Below, piece by piece: positions 8,227 through 17,293 of a stretch of DNA of 64,000 bases (its first letter is position 1; every line of letters starts with the position of its first letter). The position numbers and the translations under genes are program-made. Source of the DNA: Neorhodopirellula lusitana (GTDB lineage: Bacteria; Planctomycetota; Planctomycetia; Pirellulales; Pirellulaceae). The notes below the pieces were generated by a model. It had not been told where the DNA came from and did not search any database. It saw nothing but the letters and a program-made list of their open reading frames with translations. The stretch is from the NCBI RefSeq assembly GCF_900182915.1, contig NZ_FXUG01000001.1, positions 124,001 to 188,000 of the forward strand, in the 5' to 3' direction.

Positions 8227-9732
8227 CTACTGCGATGCTGCTGCTTCGGCGATTTGGCGGTCTTCAGCGGATAGCTTATTGAGTGGGTAGTCGAAGGTGG
8301 CGCCGCTCGCTTGACGGAAATGTCCGATGCCGTCTTTGACGGATTCCAAGGCTGCAAGAATCGCTTTTGAATTTGGGTTTGCTGACCGCCATTGGCGTGG
8401 TGCAACGAGCGCATCTGGGCTGTCCGGTGAAGAGCTGCTGGAGCTCCTCAGGTCCATTTTTACGAGCACGATGGAGGTCGCGGGAATGTCTTTGACGACG
8501 AGGTATTTCCCATTTCGATTTTCAACTTCCAGTGTCCCGGATGTTTGGGTCGGTCCGCTACCGCCGCCTCCCCAGAATTCACAGCTGGCCTGCGTTGCTT
8601 TGCCGCGTTTGAGGTGGATTGGAAGTTCTTTGATCGCGGCAACCGGATTGAAGTACCAGAGCCAAACGATGTCATCGACGCGTGTTGCTTGGGCCAGAGT
8701 GGCGTCGGGGGCATTGTCCTTCGCTTTGTATTGTCCGGATGTGTAGACGCAAGAACCACCCAGCAGGCTGGTGATCGCTTTGCGCCGCACTAAGTTCGTG
8801 GGGTTGTCGTCGTGGCCACGCGACCACCACACGTAACCTTCCGCACCGATTTGGTTCGTTGCAAATAGAATCGCCAAGCCGTCACGGACCTTGGCGACGT
8901 GTTCAGCGGGCTCGGGGCTACTGCGGACGTGAAGTTCGGTGTGCCAGATCGGTCGGCCACGAGCGACATTGGAAAGGCGTGTCCAGTCGTTGATCGAACC
9001 GCTGGTTAGGTCGGGATAGAAGTGGCTTCCCCAAATGTCCGCATAGGCAAGGCCACCCTCCGCCACAATGGCTTGAGCGTACCGAACCGATGTCGTTGTT
9101 CCGAAGCCATCGGCACCGACGAACTGAAATGACCGATATTCTTTGGGGGTGTTCCGCCTATCGAGTTCGGCGGTTAAAGCTCGAGCCGTCGCGACGTAAA
9201 GTGGCGGCGTTAGTGCGTTGCTGATTTCATTGTTCAGACCAAGGAAGTCAATCGCGATCTTGTTCTTTCTCAACCAGTCGATGTAGTCCGCAACTAGGCG
9301 TGCATATTTTTGCGGAATCGGTCGTTTGACCTTCACGTTAAAAATGGAGCCTTCTTCGTTGGACTGAACCCAAGCCGGGAAGGTTTTCTCTTTGGCGAGT
9401 TTGATGCTGGCGAAAATCTTGACGTCAGAATTGATCTCGCGAATGTTGGCGATGCTCTTCAGCATCGCTCCGTAAAGTTTCTCATTGACGGTGCCGTCTT
9501 CGCGGTGGGCAATGCCCTCAATCGAAATTCGGACAATGTTTGCTGGCGTGTCTGCGTAGAGTTTCTCGGCCCGCTTTGGCGTGCTCGTGCTGTCTTTCCA
9601 GCCCTTCAGGTCCCATCCGAAATACTGCACGGTCGCGCCTGTTGCACGAGCTGGATCAATTTCGATCGGAGCTTGTGCCACAACGGGGGTGGCGATCAAC
9701 AGTAAAAACAGCGTCAGTGCGTTGGATTTCAT
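8227..9732 (-). CDS. Secreted glycoside hydrolase, GH30-like
   Basis: A 501-residue protein with signal peptide MKSNALTLFLLLIATPVVAQ. The mature part shows a clan GH-A (beta/alpha)8 pattern: IDFLGLNNEIS carries the Asn-Glu acid/base (Glu about 169), WGSHFYPD lies after strand 6, and PIWHTELHVRSS carries the nucleophile Glu (about 266). After the barrel (about residue 320) there is a beta-rich domain containing VVKDIPATSIVLVKMDL, as in GH30 enzymes. The last 70 residues are an extra tail without similarity I recognise. The enzyme probably cleaves a beta-linked glycan outside the cytoplasm; family GH30 is likely but a neighbouring GH-A family is possible. It follows the Gfo/Idh/MocA gene by 53 bp on the same strand, suggesting one transcript for degradation and conversion of a sugar. 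Confidence 0.75.
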   Translation of the reverse strand: MKSNALTLFLLLIATPVVAQAPIEIDPARATGATVQYFGWDLKGWKDSTSTPKRAEKLYADTPANIVRISIEGIAHREDGTVNEKLYGAMLKSIANIREINSDVKIFASIKLAKEKTFPAWVQSNEEGSIFNVKVKRPIPQKYARLVADYIDWLRKNKIAIDFLGLNNEISNALTPPLYVATARALTAELDRRNTPKEYRSFQFVGADGFGTTTSVRYAQAIVAEGGLAYADIWGSHFYPDLTSGSINDWTRLSNVARGRPIWHTELHVRSSPEPAEHVAKVRDGLAILFATNQIGAEGYVWWSRGHDDNPTNLVRRKAITSLLGGSCVYTSGQYKAKDNAPDATLAQATRVDDIVWLWYFNPVAAIKELPIHLKRGKATQASCEFWGGGGSGPTQTSGTLEVENRNGKYLVVKDIPATSIVLVKMDLRSSSSSSPDSPDALVAPRQWRSANPNSKAILAALESVKDGIGHFRQASGATFDYPLNKLSAEDRQIAEAAASQ

Positions 9733-9785
9733 TCTGGTTGTCTCTCGGCGTTTCGGTGCGCCACCTCTGCACTGGTCTTGGTCGT

Positions 9786-10862
9786 CTAGTTGTCTTGCAG
9801 TGGAACGGTTCGTTTTTCTTGGATGCTAAGAATGGCGGATTCGATGATCTGCTGGCCGAGTCTGGCGACGGCGGGGGACAGCGGGCCCTCGATCGGTAAG
9901 CTTTGTGACAAGCGTGTGAGTGAGTACTCAATTCCGTTTTGTTCACCGGCGGGAAGTTCTTTGACAGGGTAATCAAAACCTTCGGGACGCTGACGGGTTT
10001 GCACGCGGACCGTCGATTCGTAATCGTAGCTGGCGATCGTGCCTTCGGTCCCTCGCACAACGAACCCGCATTTCGGTTGTGGCTGGTGGATCCAAGGATC
10101 AGTGAAGGTGCCCCAGCGGGTTTCGAACTTGGATAGTCCGTTTTCGTAGCGGGCGACCGTGATGCTGTGTTCGTCCACTTCCAAGCCGGGCGTTGAACTT
10201 GCCACGGAGGTCACTTCGATTGGTTTTTGGCCACCGTTAAACCAGGTTCCCAGGGTAACACCGTAGCCCAAGTAGTCACGAAGGGAACCGCCGCCTGATT
10301 CTGAATGGTACCACCAGCTGTTGCGTTTTTGTTCGGTTGTGGGCTCGAACTCAACCTTGTCCGCGCCGTGGTGCAGCGGGCCGCGGTTGCCGCCATAGTG
10401 ATGCACCTCCAGGATCTGTCCGATGAGGCCTTCGGAAATGAGACGCCAAGTGGTGTAGTGACTGCGGTCCCACCGTGCAGGCCAGTTGATGATGAGCTGC
10501 TTACCCGTTTTTTCGATGGCGGCGATCATCCTATCCGCATTGGTCAGGGAGTCCGCGAATGGTTTCTCGACCAGCACGTCGGTTCCATACGGAGCAATCT
10601 GATCGACCCACAACGCGTGCTCACCAGTCGGTGGGCAGAGGATGACTAAGTCGGGCTGAGCTGTCTCCATGCATGCTTGGTAGTCCGTGAAGACGCACGA
10701 ATCCGGGATGCTTAAAGCTTCCATCGCCGGTCGCATCGCATCGGTATCTTCATCGCAGATTCCGACGATGTCGGCGTCAGGATGGTCGTGGACGTTGCGA
10801 AGCAAGTCGCCCATGTGCATGTGAGAAAAATTGATTCCGGCAACTCGCCAACGCTTGGTCAT
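9786..10862 (-). CDS. Gfo/Idh/MocA-family oxidoreductase
   Basis: A 358-residue cytoplasmic enzyme. The N-terminal Rossmann region starts WRVAGINFSHMHMGDLLRNV, where the usual GxGxxG is replaced by a His/Met-containing variant, then IVGICDED (end of beta-2), VILCPPTGEHA, and the family Lys-Pro motif VLVEKPFADS. The C-terminal half carries HHYGGNRGPLHHG and the beta-sheet dimer face. Members use NAD(P) to oxidise or reduce sugars and cyclitols; the substrate is not deducible. The gene is first in a pair with the secreted GH30-like hydrolase, so a sugar freed by that enzyme is a reasonable candidate. Confidence 0.85.
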   Translation of the reverse strand: MTKRWRVAGINFSHMHMGDLLRNVHDHPDADIVGICDEDTDAMRPAMEALSIPDSCVFTDYQACMETAQPDLVILCPPTGEHALWVDQIAPYGTDVLVEKPFADSLTNADRMIAAIEKTGKQLIINWPARWDRSHYTTWRLISEGLIGQILEVHHYGGNRGPLHHGADKVEFEPTTEQKRNSWWYHSESGGGSLRDYLGYGVTLGTWFNGGQKPIEVTSVASSTPGLEVDEHSITVARYENGLSKFETRWGTFTDPWIHQPQPKCGFVVRGTEGTIASYDYESTVRVQTRQRPEGFDYPVKELPAGEQNGIEYSLTRLSQSLPIEGPLSPAVARLGQQIIESAILSIQEKRTVPLQDN

Positions 10863-11038
10863 GATCGGTCCTTATTTGACGAGGAGTCAGCCATTCATGC
10901 CCCCACTAAAGAATCAGCCAAGGGGCACGCCGCGATGCGTTCGGGATGCGCGGTCGGCAGGGAGGGTGAGCGTCGTTGGATGGGTGTCTAGCACAAAGGC
11001 AGACACCAAGCGACGGTTGTCGCTGAAACGAGTCCGTG

Positions 11039-12925
11039 CTAATGCGAAGAGGTTTGTTCGGTCGGCTCGTCCCGCTTGGGCGGTGAATCGGGAGTCGCTT
11101 CCAAAACTGTTTTCACCACGTCGATCAGTTGGTCCAAGCGAAAGGGCTTGAACAAGACTGCCTTGGGGTGCAGGCCGTTTTGCTTGGCTTTCACGATCGA
11201 GTGACCTGGGTCATAGCCGAAGCCCGTCATCAGGATCATCGGCACGTGATCCATTACTTTTTCAAGTCGCAGCATCAATTGATAGCCACTGTAATCCGGC
11301 AATCGAATATCGCTGATGATCGCATCATAGGCGTGGTTGCCTCCACTTCGGCGGACCATCAACACTGCCTCGTCACCTTCGTGAGCGGTCTCAACCACGC
11401 AACCGTACTTTTCAAGCAAGCGGTGGGCGTCTTCACGCACTTGGTCGTCTTCGTCGACGACGAGAATTCGTTTGCCGCGAAGTCCGATATGCTGTTGCGA
11501 CTTTTCGTCCGCAGGCACTGCTTCGAGTGGCGTCATCTTCTCGCCGATTTGTTGGATCGTGCGTTTAATGTCTCGCGAGTTTTGCAGGATACGGCTCAGG
11601 CGATCCATCACTTCGGGACTGTGCCCGATGTACTTTTCCATCACGTGAACGGCGTCGTTCAGAATCGCGTCGACCGGTAACGCAACGGCACTGTGGATCG
11701 CATCGCAACTTTGCTGCGCCGTGTTTGCCTTTTGGGCGACAAGAAGTTCCAAGGTGTTCAGGGCAAACGCGATGTCGCGAGCGAAGATTTCGAGGAACTG
11801 CAGGTCGCTGTCTGAAAAAGCGGATAGGTCGGGGCTTTCGACATTGATCGTCCCAAGCACTTGATCGTGCAAGATCAGCGGAACGGTCAGCGAGCTGCGG
11901 GCATTGGCGACGCCCGGAATGAAGAGCGGGTCGTTCAGCACATCGTGGCAGATGTAGCTCAGTCCACACGCCGCAACGTAACCGGTGATTCCGTTCTTTT
12001 GCATCTTCGCGAGCAATCGGCGATCGGATGCCTCGTCATCGATCCCGACGCTTAATAGCGGTAGCAGATCGCCAGTGGATTGTTCCAGCACTCGGATTTC
12101 GATGACGTCGAAGTTCAGCAAGTCGCGAAGGTAATGCTGAATGTTGTCTTTCAGGAGATCGATCCGCTCATCGACCTCCATCATAAAGATCTCATTGGGC
12201 CTCAGGTCGGCTAGTTCCCGTCCAGCCTGGTGGATCGCGGCCAGCTTTTGTTCCTGGAGGATTTCCTCGGTGATGTCACCGACGGTCACGATCAGTTGGC
12301 GAAGTGAGTCCGGGGACTCGATAGGGGCGGCGTGGACTTTGAAGAAGTGGTTGTTTTGGCTGTGTAGAGTCGAATGGCTCTGGTCGCCGGTGGCTAACGC
12401 CGTATGGAACGGGCAAAAATCCGGACCCATGATCTCGGGGTCGTGTAGCAGTTCGTAAAACGTCATTCCGAGCGGAGTGGCTTCTTTACGATCGGCCCAT
12501 TGCAGCAGTCGCCGGTTCGCCCAAATGACCCGGAGGTCTGAATCCAGTAAGGCGACGCCTTCGGGCATGTCCCGCAACATCACGCCGCTCTGCAGCACAC
12601 CTCGGATTTCTGAAATGCCGGGAAGCTTGTCTCGCCCCAGCCATAGGCCAACAATGTCTTCGTCTTCGAGATACAGGAACGCATCGACAATCGTCTCAGC
12701 GTGAACCCACTGCACGGGTTGCGAGACCGATTGCGCGTCCTGAGCGTTTTCGCCAGGTTGCGAAACCCCCGGCTGCAAAACCTGGTTTTCGGGCCCACCC
12801 TGGTCTTGAGGGCCATCCGCTTGAGGGCCATCCAGAGGTTCGGGCCCACCCAGGGCTGCCAAATCAAGACTGGAAGGCAGGACCGGTGGATTGTTGGCAT
12901 CGCCAACCCAAATAATTTTCGACAC
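11039..12925 (-). CDS. PAS-GAF-receiver signalling protein without kinase domain
   Basis: A protein of about 628 residues from the GTG at 12925 (VSKIIWVGDANNPP). The open frame reaches 13030 but that part looks non-coding. Order of domains: a Pro/Gly/Gln-rich lead-in (about 20-65), a PAS domain (DMPEGVALLDSDLRVIWAN, about 118-215) with a linker to VTVGDITEE, a GAF domain (DVIEIRVLEQSTGDLLPLLS to INVESPDLSAFSDSDLQFLE, about 260-405), a helical segment resembling a reduced dimerisation helix (about 410-480), and a C-terminal receiver domain with RILVVDEDDQVRED, phospho-acceptor Asp in IISDIRLPDYSGY, MTGFG and LFKPF. No HATPase motifs are present. It therefore needs a partner kinase or output protein. 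The long divergent region to the YTV gene holds its promoter. Confidence 0.8.
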   Translation of the reverse strand: MSKIIWVGDANNPPVLPSSLDLAALGGPEPLDGPQADGPQDQGGPENQVLQPGVSQPGENAQDAQSVSQPVQWVHAETIVDAFLYLEDEDIVGLWLGRDKLPGISEIRGVLQSGVMLRDMPEGVALLDSDLRVIWANRRLLQWADRKEATPLGMTFYELLHDPEIMGPDFCPFHTALATGDQSHSTLHSQNNHFFKVHAAPIESPDSLRQLIVTVGDITEEILQEQKLAAIHQAGRELADLRPNEIFMMEVDERIDLLKDNIQHYLRDLLNFDVIEIRVLEQSTGDLLPLLSVGIDDEASDRRLLAKMQKNGITGYVAACGLSYICHDVLNDPLFIPGVANARSSLTVPLILHDQVLGTINVESPDLSAFSDSDLQFLEIFARDIAFALNTLELLVAQKANTAQQSCDAIHSAVALPVDAILNDAVHVMEKYIGHSPEVMDRLSRILQNSRDIKRTIQQIGEKMTPLEAVPADEKSQQHIGLRGKRILVVDEDDQVREDAHRLLEKYGCVVETAHEGDEAVLMVRRSGGNHAYDAIISDIRLPDYSGYQLMLRLEKVMDHVPMILMTGFGYDPGHSIVKAKQNGLHPKAVLFKPFRLDQLIDVVKTVLEATPDSPPKRDEPTEQTSSH

Positions 12926-13488
12926 CGTTCTAGTTCCCCACCTCTGCAAGCCACAATCACCGCACAATCTCAATGAAAGTATACGGACGGACTCAAGTAT
13001 GTTTACAGGTTTATGAGCCTTTTCAAGCACATTTATTCAAATTGAATGAGGTCCATTTGGTGCGGGGGGTGGCCGATTCGACCTTGCAGACTGCTCGGGA
13101 TTGCCTTGCTAGGGAAGGCGATGTTCCTGTGTAGCTTCGTCACGGGGCTTTGGGTTCCGTAAGATGGCCTTCGTTTCGTTTGAAATCCCCGTTGATCGGC
13201 GATTTGTACAGCATTCAGGCGTTCCCATAGTGAACGCCCGAACTGTCTCGCCCGAAGTGATTTTGAAAGCCCCTTCAATTTGAGCAAATTCCCGTTAAAT
13301 CCGCCTTCATTTGCCTTGCGGACCAGAAAAACTTCGCACCGAATTCCCTCGACATCGTTGACACAATTCAACCAGCATCTACCTTTTGTGTTCAGTGGGT
13401 GATGTCCACCCAAAGTACGCAGCCGTTAAAGCTTACCCGTGTTTCTTCTGTTGCCTCACCTGGCTGTGAGCATTTTGGAGTGTTTTAG
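12926..13488. other. Divergent intergenic region upstream of the YTV gene
   Basis: This 563-bp stretch separates the PAS-GAF-receiver gene from the YTV gene. A minus-strand frame at 13033-13413 (126 codons) has no recognisable features and is probably chance. The region holds the candidate YTV promoter at 13358-13385; the rest shows nothing I can assign. Confidence 0.5.
13358..13385 (+). promoter_or_regulatory. Candidate sigma-70-type promoter of the YTV gene
   Basis: TTGACA (13358-13363), a perfect -35 box, is followed after 16 bp by TACCTT (13380-13385), a moderate -10. It would give a leader of about 95 nt. The gene also has a Shine-Dalgarno GGAG at 13477-13480, eight bases before the ATG, which is unusually clear for this window. 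Prediction by eye only. Confidence 0.45.
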
Positions 13489-15783
13489 ATGAAGTCGAAT
13501 GTATTAAGGATGTTTATGGGCCTCACCGCAGCGATGTTGTTCGCTGTTTCGGTCCACGCAGGATGCGGAGATTGTGGCGGATGTGCTAGCGGCGACGGTT
13601 GTGTTGCTGAAGCTAGCTCCGCTTGTGGTGGATCAGGCTGTGGCGGTGCATCCGCAATCAGTGGCGGATCCGCCTCTTACGGTGCTGGTGGCGGTTGTGC
13701 CCCACAAGTTACCTATCAAACGCAAACCGTGATGCGTTCGCAGTACGTCACCGAAACCCGAATGGTTCCGACGACTTCGTACCAGCGTCAAACCCAAACA
13801 CGCATGAAGAACGTCACCAAGCAAGTTGCTCGAGTTGAAACTCGTCAGCAAACTTACACCGTGAACGTTCCTCAAACTCAAACTCGTACAGAAACTTACG
13901 ACGTTCAAGTCGCAGTTCCTTACACCGAAGAAGAAGCCTACACCGTTCAGGTTCCTGTCACGACTCAAGTCGAACAGTCCTACCAAGTGTCGGTTCCTTA
14001 CACCGAAGACGTTGAACAGTCCTACCAAGTGACCGTTCCTTACACCGAGAACGTTGAACAGTCCTACCAAGTGACCGTTCCTTACACTGAAACTCAAACT
14101 CAGTCGTACACTGTAAACGTTCCTTACACCGAGCAAGTTGAACAAACTTACACGGTTCAAGTTCCTGTTCAAAAGTCACGTACAGAAACTTACCAAGTTT
14201 CGGTTCCTTACACTGAGCAAGTTGAGCAAAGCTACACCGTCCAGGTTCCTGTGACGAGCACGCAAACTCAAACTTACCAAGTTTCGGTTCCTTACACCGA
14301 AACTTTGACTCAAAACTACAGCGTTCAAGTTCCTTACACCGAAACGCAAACTCAAACCTACACTGTTAACGTTCCTTACACCGAGAGCGTCGAGCAGTCG
14401 TACAACGTAACCGTTCCTTACACCGAGCAAGTTGCTCAGTCGTACACTGTGAACGTTCCTTACACCGAGCAAGTTGCACAGAACTACACCGTTCGTGTTC
14501 CTGTTCAAGAAACCAAGACTGCTTACCGTACCGTTAGCAAGTGCGTTCCTGTAACGACCATGCAAACCGTTACTAAGGACCTTGGAAGCTACCAATGCCA
14601 AGCCGTTGCTGCAGCTCCTGCACCAGCTGCTTCAGGTTGTGGTTGTGCAACCAGCAGCTGCGGAAGCCCTTGTGGCGGATGCGGCGGTTGCGAAAGCAGC
14701 TGTGGTTGTGCGGCTCCAGCACCTGCGTGTGCACCAGTCGTCAGCTACCGTAAGGTTTACGTTCCTAACGTTGTTACCGAGCAAGTTCCTACGACCTCGT
14801 ACCAACGCACCACTGAAAAGGTTCCTTACAGCTACAACGTGACTACCTACACCTGCCAAACGCAGACTCGTATGGTTCCTGTCACCAAGTGCCGTACCGA
14901 AACTCGTCAACGCATGGTCAACGTGACCAAGCATCGTACCGAGACTCGTACTCGTACCGTTCAGGTTCAGAAGTGCCGCCAAGAGCAACGTACTCGTGAC
15001 TACACCGTCACTAAGTACCGCACTGAAACCAAGACTCGCGAAGTTCCTGTTACCAAGACTCGCTTGGAAACTCGTACCCGCGAAGTTCCTGTCACCACAA
15101 TGACAACTGAAACCAAGACTCGTATGGTTCCTGTTACCAAGACTCGCTTGGAAACTCGTACCCGCGAAGTGCCTTACACTGAAATGACTACTGAGCAACG
15201 CTCGCGTACCGTTTCGGTTCAGAAGTGCCGTCAAGAGCAACGTACTCGTGACTACACCGTCACTAAGTACCGCACCGAAACCAAGACGAAGAGCGTTCCT
15301 GTAACGCGTACTCGTGTTGAAACCAAGACTCGTACGGTTCCTGTTACCAAGACCCGTGTTGAAACTCGTAGCCGCATGGTTCCTCAAACGACCATGACCA
15401 GCGAGCAACGCACTCGTACCGTCAACAAGACTCGTATGGAAACACAACAACGTAGCCGTGAAGTTAGCTACACCGTTAACGTTCCTGAAACTCGTACTCG
15501 CAACTACAGCGTAACTGTCTACGACACTGTCAACGAACAAGTGCCAGAGACTTACAGCGTCTGTGTTCCTGTTCAGTCGATGAAGGCTGTTCAAGTTCGC
15601 GTTTGCAAGCAAGTTCCAACAACTGTGCAAGTTCCTGTTTACAGTGCTCCTGCTGCAGTTAGCTACGAAAGTGCTCCTTCGTACGAATCGGCTCCTGCCG
15701 TTCAAGGTTACGAAGCTGCTCCTGTCATGCAAGCTGCTCCAGTTATGCAAACCGGTGCTGGCTGCACAACTTGTGGTGGCTAA
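13489..15783 (+). CDS. YTV-repeat, cysteine-rich cell-wall-type protein
   Basis: A 764-residue exported protein (signal peptide ending about Ala24, SVHA). A Cys/Gly-rich segment (about 25-70; Cys 26, 29, 32, 38, 46, 51, 70) is followed by a block of 14-residue repeats of the type QSYQVTVPYTENVE (about 120-345), a second Cys-rich hinge with GCGGCESSCGC (about 380-418), and a block of basic repeats of the type KTRLETRTREVPVTK (about 460-690), then an Ala/Pro/Tyr-rich tail ending CTTCGG. These are the YTV repeats known from Rhodopirellula, where such proteins belong to the proteinaceous wall; disulfide cross-linking is a likely role for the Cys clusters. Codon use is extremely biased (Pro CCT, Val GTT, Arg CGT, Tyr TAC), a sign of very high expression, as are the clear SD and strong terminator. 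Confidence 0.9.
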   Translation: MKSNVLRMFMGLTAAMLFAVSVHAGCGDCGGCASGDGCVAEASSACGGSGCGGASAISGGSASYGAGGGCAPQVTYQTQTVMRSQYVTETRMVPTTSYQRQTQTRMKNVTKQVARVETRQQTYTVNVPQTQTRTETYDVQVAVPYTEEEAYTVQVPVTTQVEQSYQVSVPYTEDVEQSYQVTVPYTENVEQSYQVTVPYTETQTQSYTVNVPYTEQVEQTYTVQVPVQKSRTETYQVSVPYTEQVEQSYTVQVPVTSTQTQTYQVSVPYTETLTQNYSVQVPYTETQTQTYTVNVPYTESVEQSYNVTVPYTEQVAQSYTVNVPYTEQVAQNYTVRVPVQETKTAYRTVSKCVPVTTMQTVTKDLGSYQCQAVAAAPAPAASGCGCATSSCGSPCGGCGGCESSCGCAAPAPACAPVVSYRKVYVPNVVTEQVPTTSYQRTTEKVPYSYNVTTYTCQTQTRMVPVTKCRTETRQRMVNVTKHRTETRTRTVQVQKCRQEQRTRDYTVTKYRTETKTREVPVTKTRLETRTREVPVTTMTTETKTRMVPVTKTRLETRTREVPYTEMTTEQRSRTVSVQKCRQEQRTRDYTVTKYRTETKTKSVPVTRTRVETKTRTVPVTKTRVETRSRMVPQTTMTSEQRTRTVNKTRMETQQRSREVSYTVNVPETRTRNYSVTVYDTVNEQVPETYSVCVPVQSMKAVQVRVCKQVPTTVQVPVYSAPAAVSYESAPSYESAPAVQGYEAAPVMQAAPVMQTGAGCTTCGG
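13880..14520 (+). repeat. 42-bp in-frame repeats, acidic YTV block
   Basis: About fifteen imperfect 42-bp (14-codon) units, each containing a variant of GTTCCTTACACCGA and encoding VPYTE plus a QSYxV segment. Units differ mainly at the residues between VPYTE and SY. Confidence 0.85.
14860..15470 (+). repeat. In-frame repeats, basic YTV block
   Basis: Repeats of roughly 12-15 codons encode variants of KTRxETRTRxVPVT; a longer duplicated segment (around 14955-15045 and 15225-15290) encodes QKCRQEQRTRDYTVTKYRTE twice. Confidence 0.8.
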
Positions 15784-15848
15784 TCATGGATTCAATCTCA
15801 CCCGAGCTAATTCGTTGGCTTGATTGAGTGAACTCCAAAATCTAAGAG

Positions 15849-15881
15849 ACCACGCAAGTGTTTCACTTGCGTGGTTTTTTT
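15849..15881 (+). terminator. Strong intrinsic terminator after the YTV gene
   Basis: A perfect 12-bp stem (arms 15849-15860 and 15864-15875) with a TTT loop is followed directly by a run of T (15875-15881). It lies 66 bp after the YTV stop and should isolate that gene from the downstream efflux genes. Confidence 0.95.
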
Positions 15882-16039
15882 GTGCGCTGATCGAACTCGA
15901 AAGCCACCAGTCTGTCGGGCACTGTGTTGTTGTTGTCTCGCCCCTCTCGAATTTAATCCGGCCAGCCGTTAGATTTTGCCAATCGTGTCAACCTAACATC
16001 ATCGATCCCGCTGCCGGGGTATCAAGGACAGAGCGAACA

Positions 16040-17206
16040 ATGAGATCCGAACACTTCCAGGTATCACTGTTATGCATCGGTTTGTCGCTGATCCTGGCAA
16101 GTGGTTGTTCCAAGACGAAACCGTCGGAGAATCCTTCCGCCCGTCCCACTCAGAAGGTGTCTGTTGCGGCGGCCGTGCAGAATGAGGTCACTGACTACAT
16201 CGAGTTGGTCGGACGTCTCGCAGCGGATGAGAAGGTGGTCATTCAGTCGCGGGTTTCAGGGTTCCTGTTAAAGACCCACTTCACCGATGGGCAACGAGTT
16301 CAAGCGGGTGATCTGCTCTTCACGATCGAACCGGATGAATACGATGCGATCTACAATCAGGCCCAGGCACAAATTTCGGTGGCCGAAACACAGTTGGAAT
16401 TGGCTCGAAAGAAGTTTGCTCGGTCTCAGAAGTTGCTGACCAACGATGCGATCTCTCGCGAAGAATTCGATGAGGACCAAGCTGCGGTGGCGGAAGCTGC
16501 CGCCAGTGTGATCGCCAAGCAAGCGGATTCGGCTCGCGTCAAACTGGATGTGGATTACACCAAAATCATTTCGCCCATCTCCGGGCGAGTCGATCGGGCA
16601 CTGTTGGACGACGGCAACTTCGTTACCGGTGGACTGGTGGGTGGCACAGTGTTGACGACCGTTTTGAAGGATCGGCCCATCAAGGCGATTGCGAACATCA
16701 ATGAGGGCGTGCGGTTGACGTTCATGCGTCGGCGACGCGAACTGGGTGGAGAAGAGTTCCAGGAAGCCGACAAGCTTCAGGAACTGAACATCCCGTGCTT
16801 TTTGCAGCTCCAAGATGAAACCGATTTCCCGCATGAAGGCAAATTGGAATACGCGGAAAGCCAAGTCAATGAGCAAACGGGCACCTCGCAGATTCGTGCG
16901 ATGTTTGAAAATGCCAGTGGTTTGCTGACGACAGGGATGTTCGTGAGGTTGAAGGTGCCTGTTTCCGACGCTCATTCTGCGGTCCTCGTGCCGGACACTG
17001 CAATCGGGACCGATCAGGCAACCAAATTTGTCTACGTCGTGGATGATCAGAACGAAGTGCAGCATCGCACCGTGGAAGTCGGTGACCGCAAGGGCAAGCT
17101 GCGAGTGATTCTGTCTGGTGTCAAACCCAGCGAATCGGTGGTGGTCGCGGGCATCCAGTTGATTCAGCCAGGCATGAAAGTGGATCCGGTTTCGGAATCT
17201 CCTTGA
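16040..17206 (+). CDS. RND efflux periplasmic adaptor (membrane fusion protein)
   Basis: A 388-residue lipoprotein: signal LLCIGLSLILASGC with lipobox Cys, then the AcrA/MexA pattern. The biotinyl-lipoyl half-motifs are VIQSRVSGFLLKTHFTDGQ and VDYTKIISPISGRVDRALL, separated by an alpha-helical hairpin (AQISVAETQLELARKKFARS and following). The beta-barrel and membrane-proximal parts follow, with VLVPDTAIGTDQATKFVYVV near the end. It links the inner-membrane pump encoded next to an outer-membrane channel that is not in this window. The open frame extends upstream to 15824, but that would overlap the terminator, so the ATG at 16040 preceding the signal peptide is chosen. Confidence 0.9.
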   Translation: MRSEHFQVSLLCIGLSLILASGCSKTKPSENPSARPTQKVSVAAAVQNEVTDYIELVGRLAADEKVVIQSRVSGFLLKTHFTDGQRVQAGDLLFTIEPDEYDAIYNQAQAQISVAETQLELARKKFARSQKLLTNDAISREEFDEDQAAVAEAAASVIAKQADSARVKLDVDYTKIISPISGRVDRALLDDGNFVTGGLVGGTVLTTVLKDRPIKAIANINEGVRLTFMRRRRELGGEEFQEADKLQELNIPCFLQLQDETDFPHEGKLEYAESQVNEQTGTSQIRAMFENASGLLTTGMFVRLKVPVSDAHSAVLVPDTAIGTDQATKFVYVVDDQNEVQHRTVEVGDRKGKLRVILSGVKPSESVVVAGIQLIQPGMKVDPVSESP

Positions 17207-17293
17207 CGGCGATCCTGCCAGTCTTTTTGTGTCGCCCTCCGTGTCGCCTTGAATCGCATTTCTTCTTAGTGGGCTACGGCCTGTCCAACGACC

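Noticed and set aside
13033..13413. Minus-strand frame of 126 codons upstream of the YTV gene
   Set aside because: No motif, no start signal, and it overlaps the candidate YTV promoter region.
13633..14601. Further antisense open frames under the first YTV repeat block
   Set aside because: Same cause: repetitive Asn/Arg/Val/Leu-rich shadows.
14632..15750. Long minus-strand open frame (372 codons) antisense to the YTV gene
   Set aside because: It is produced by the extreme codon bias and repeats of the YTV gene; its protein is a low-complexity mirror of the repeats without motifs.
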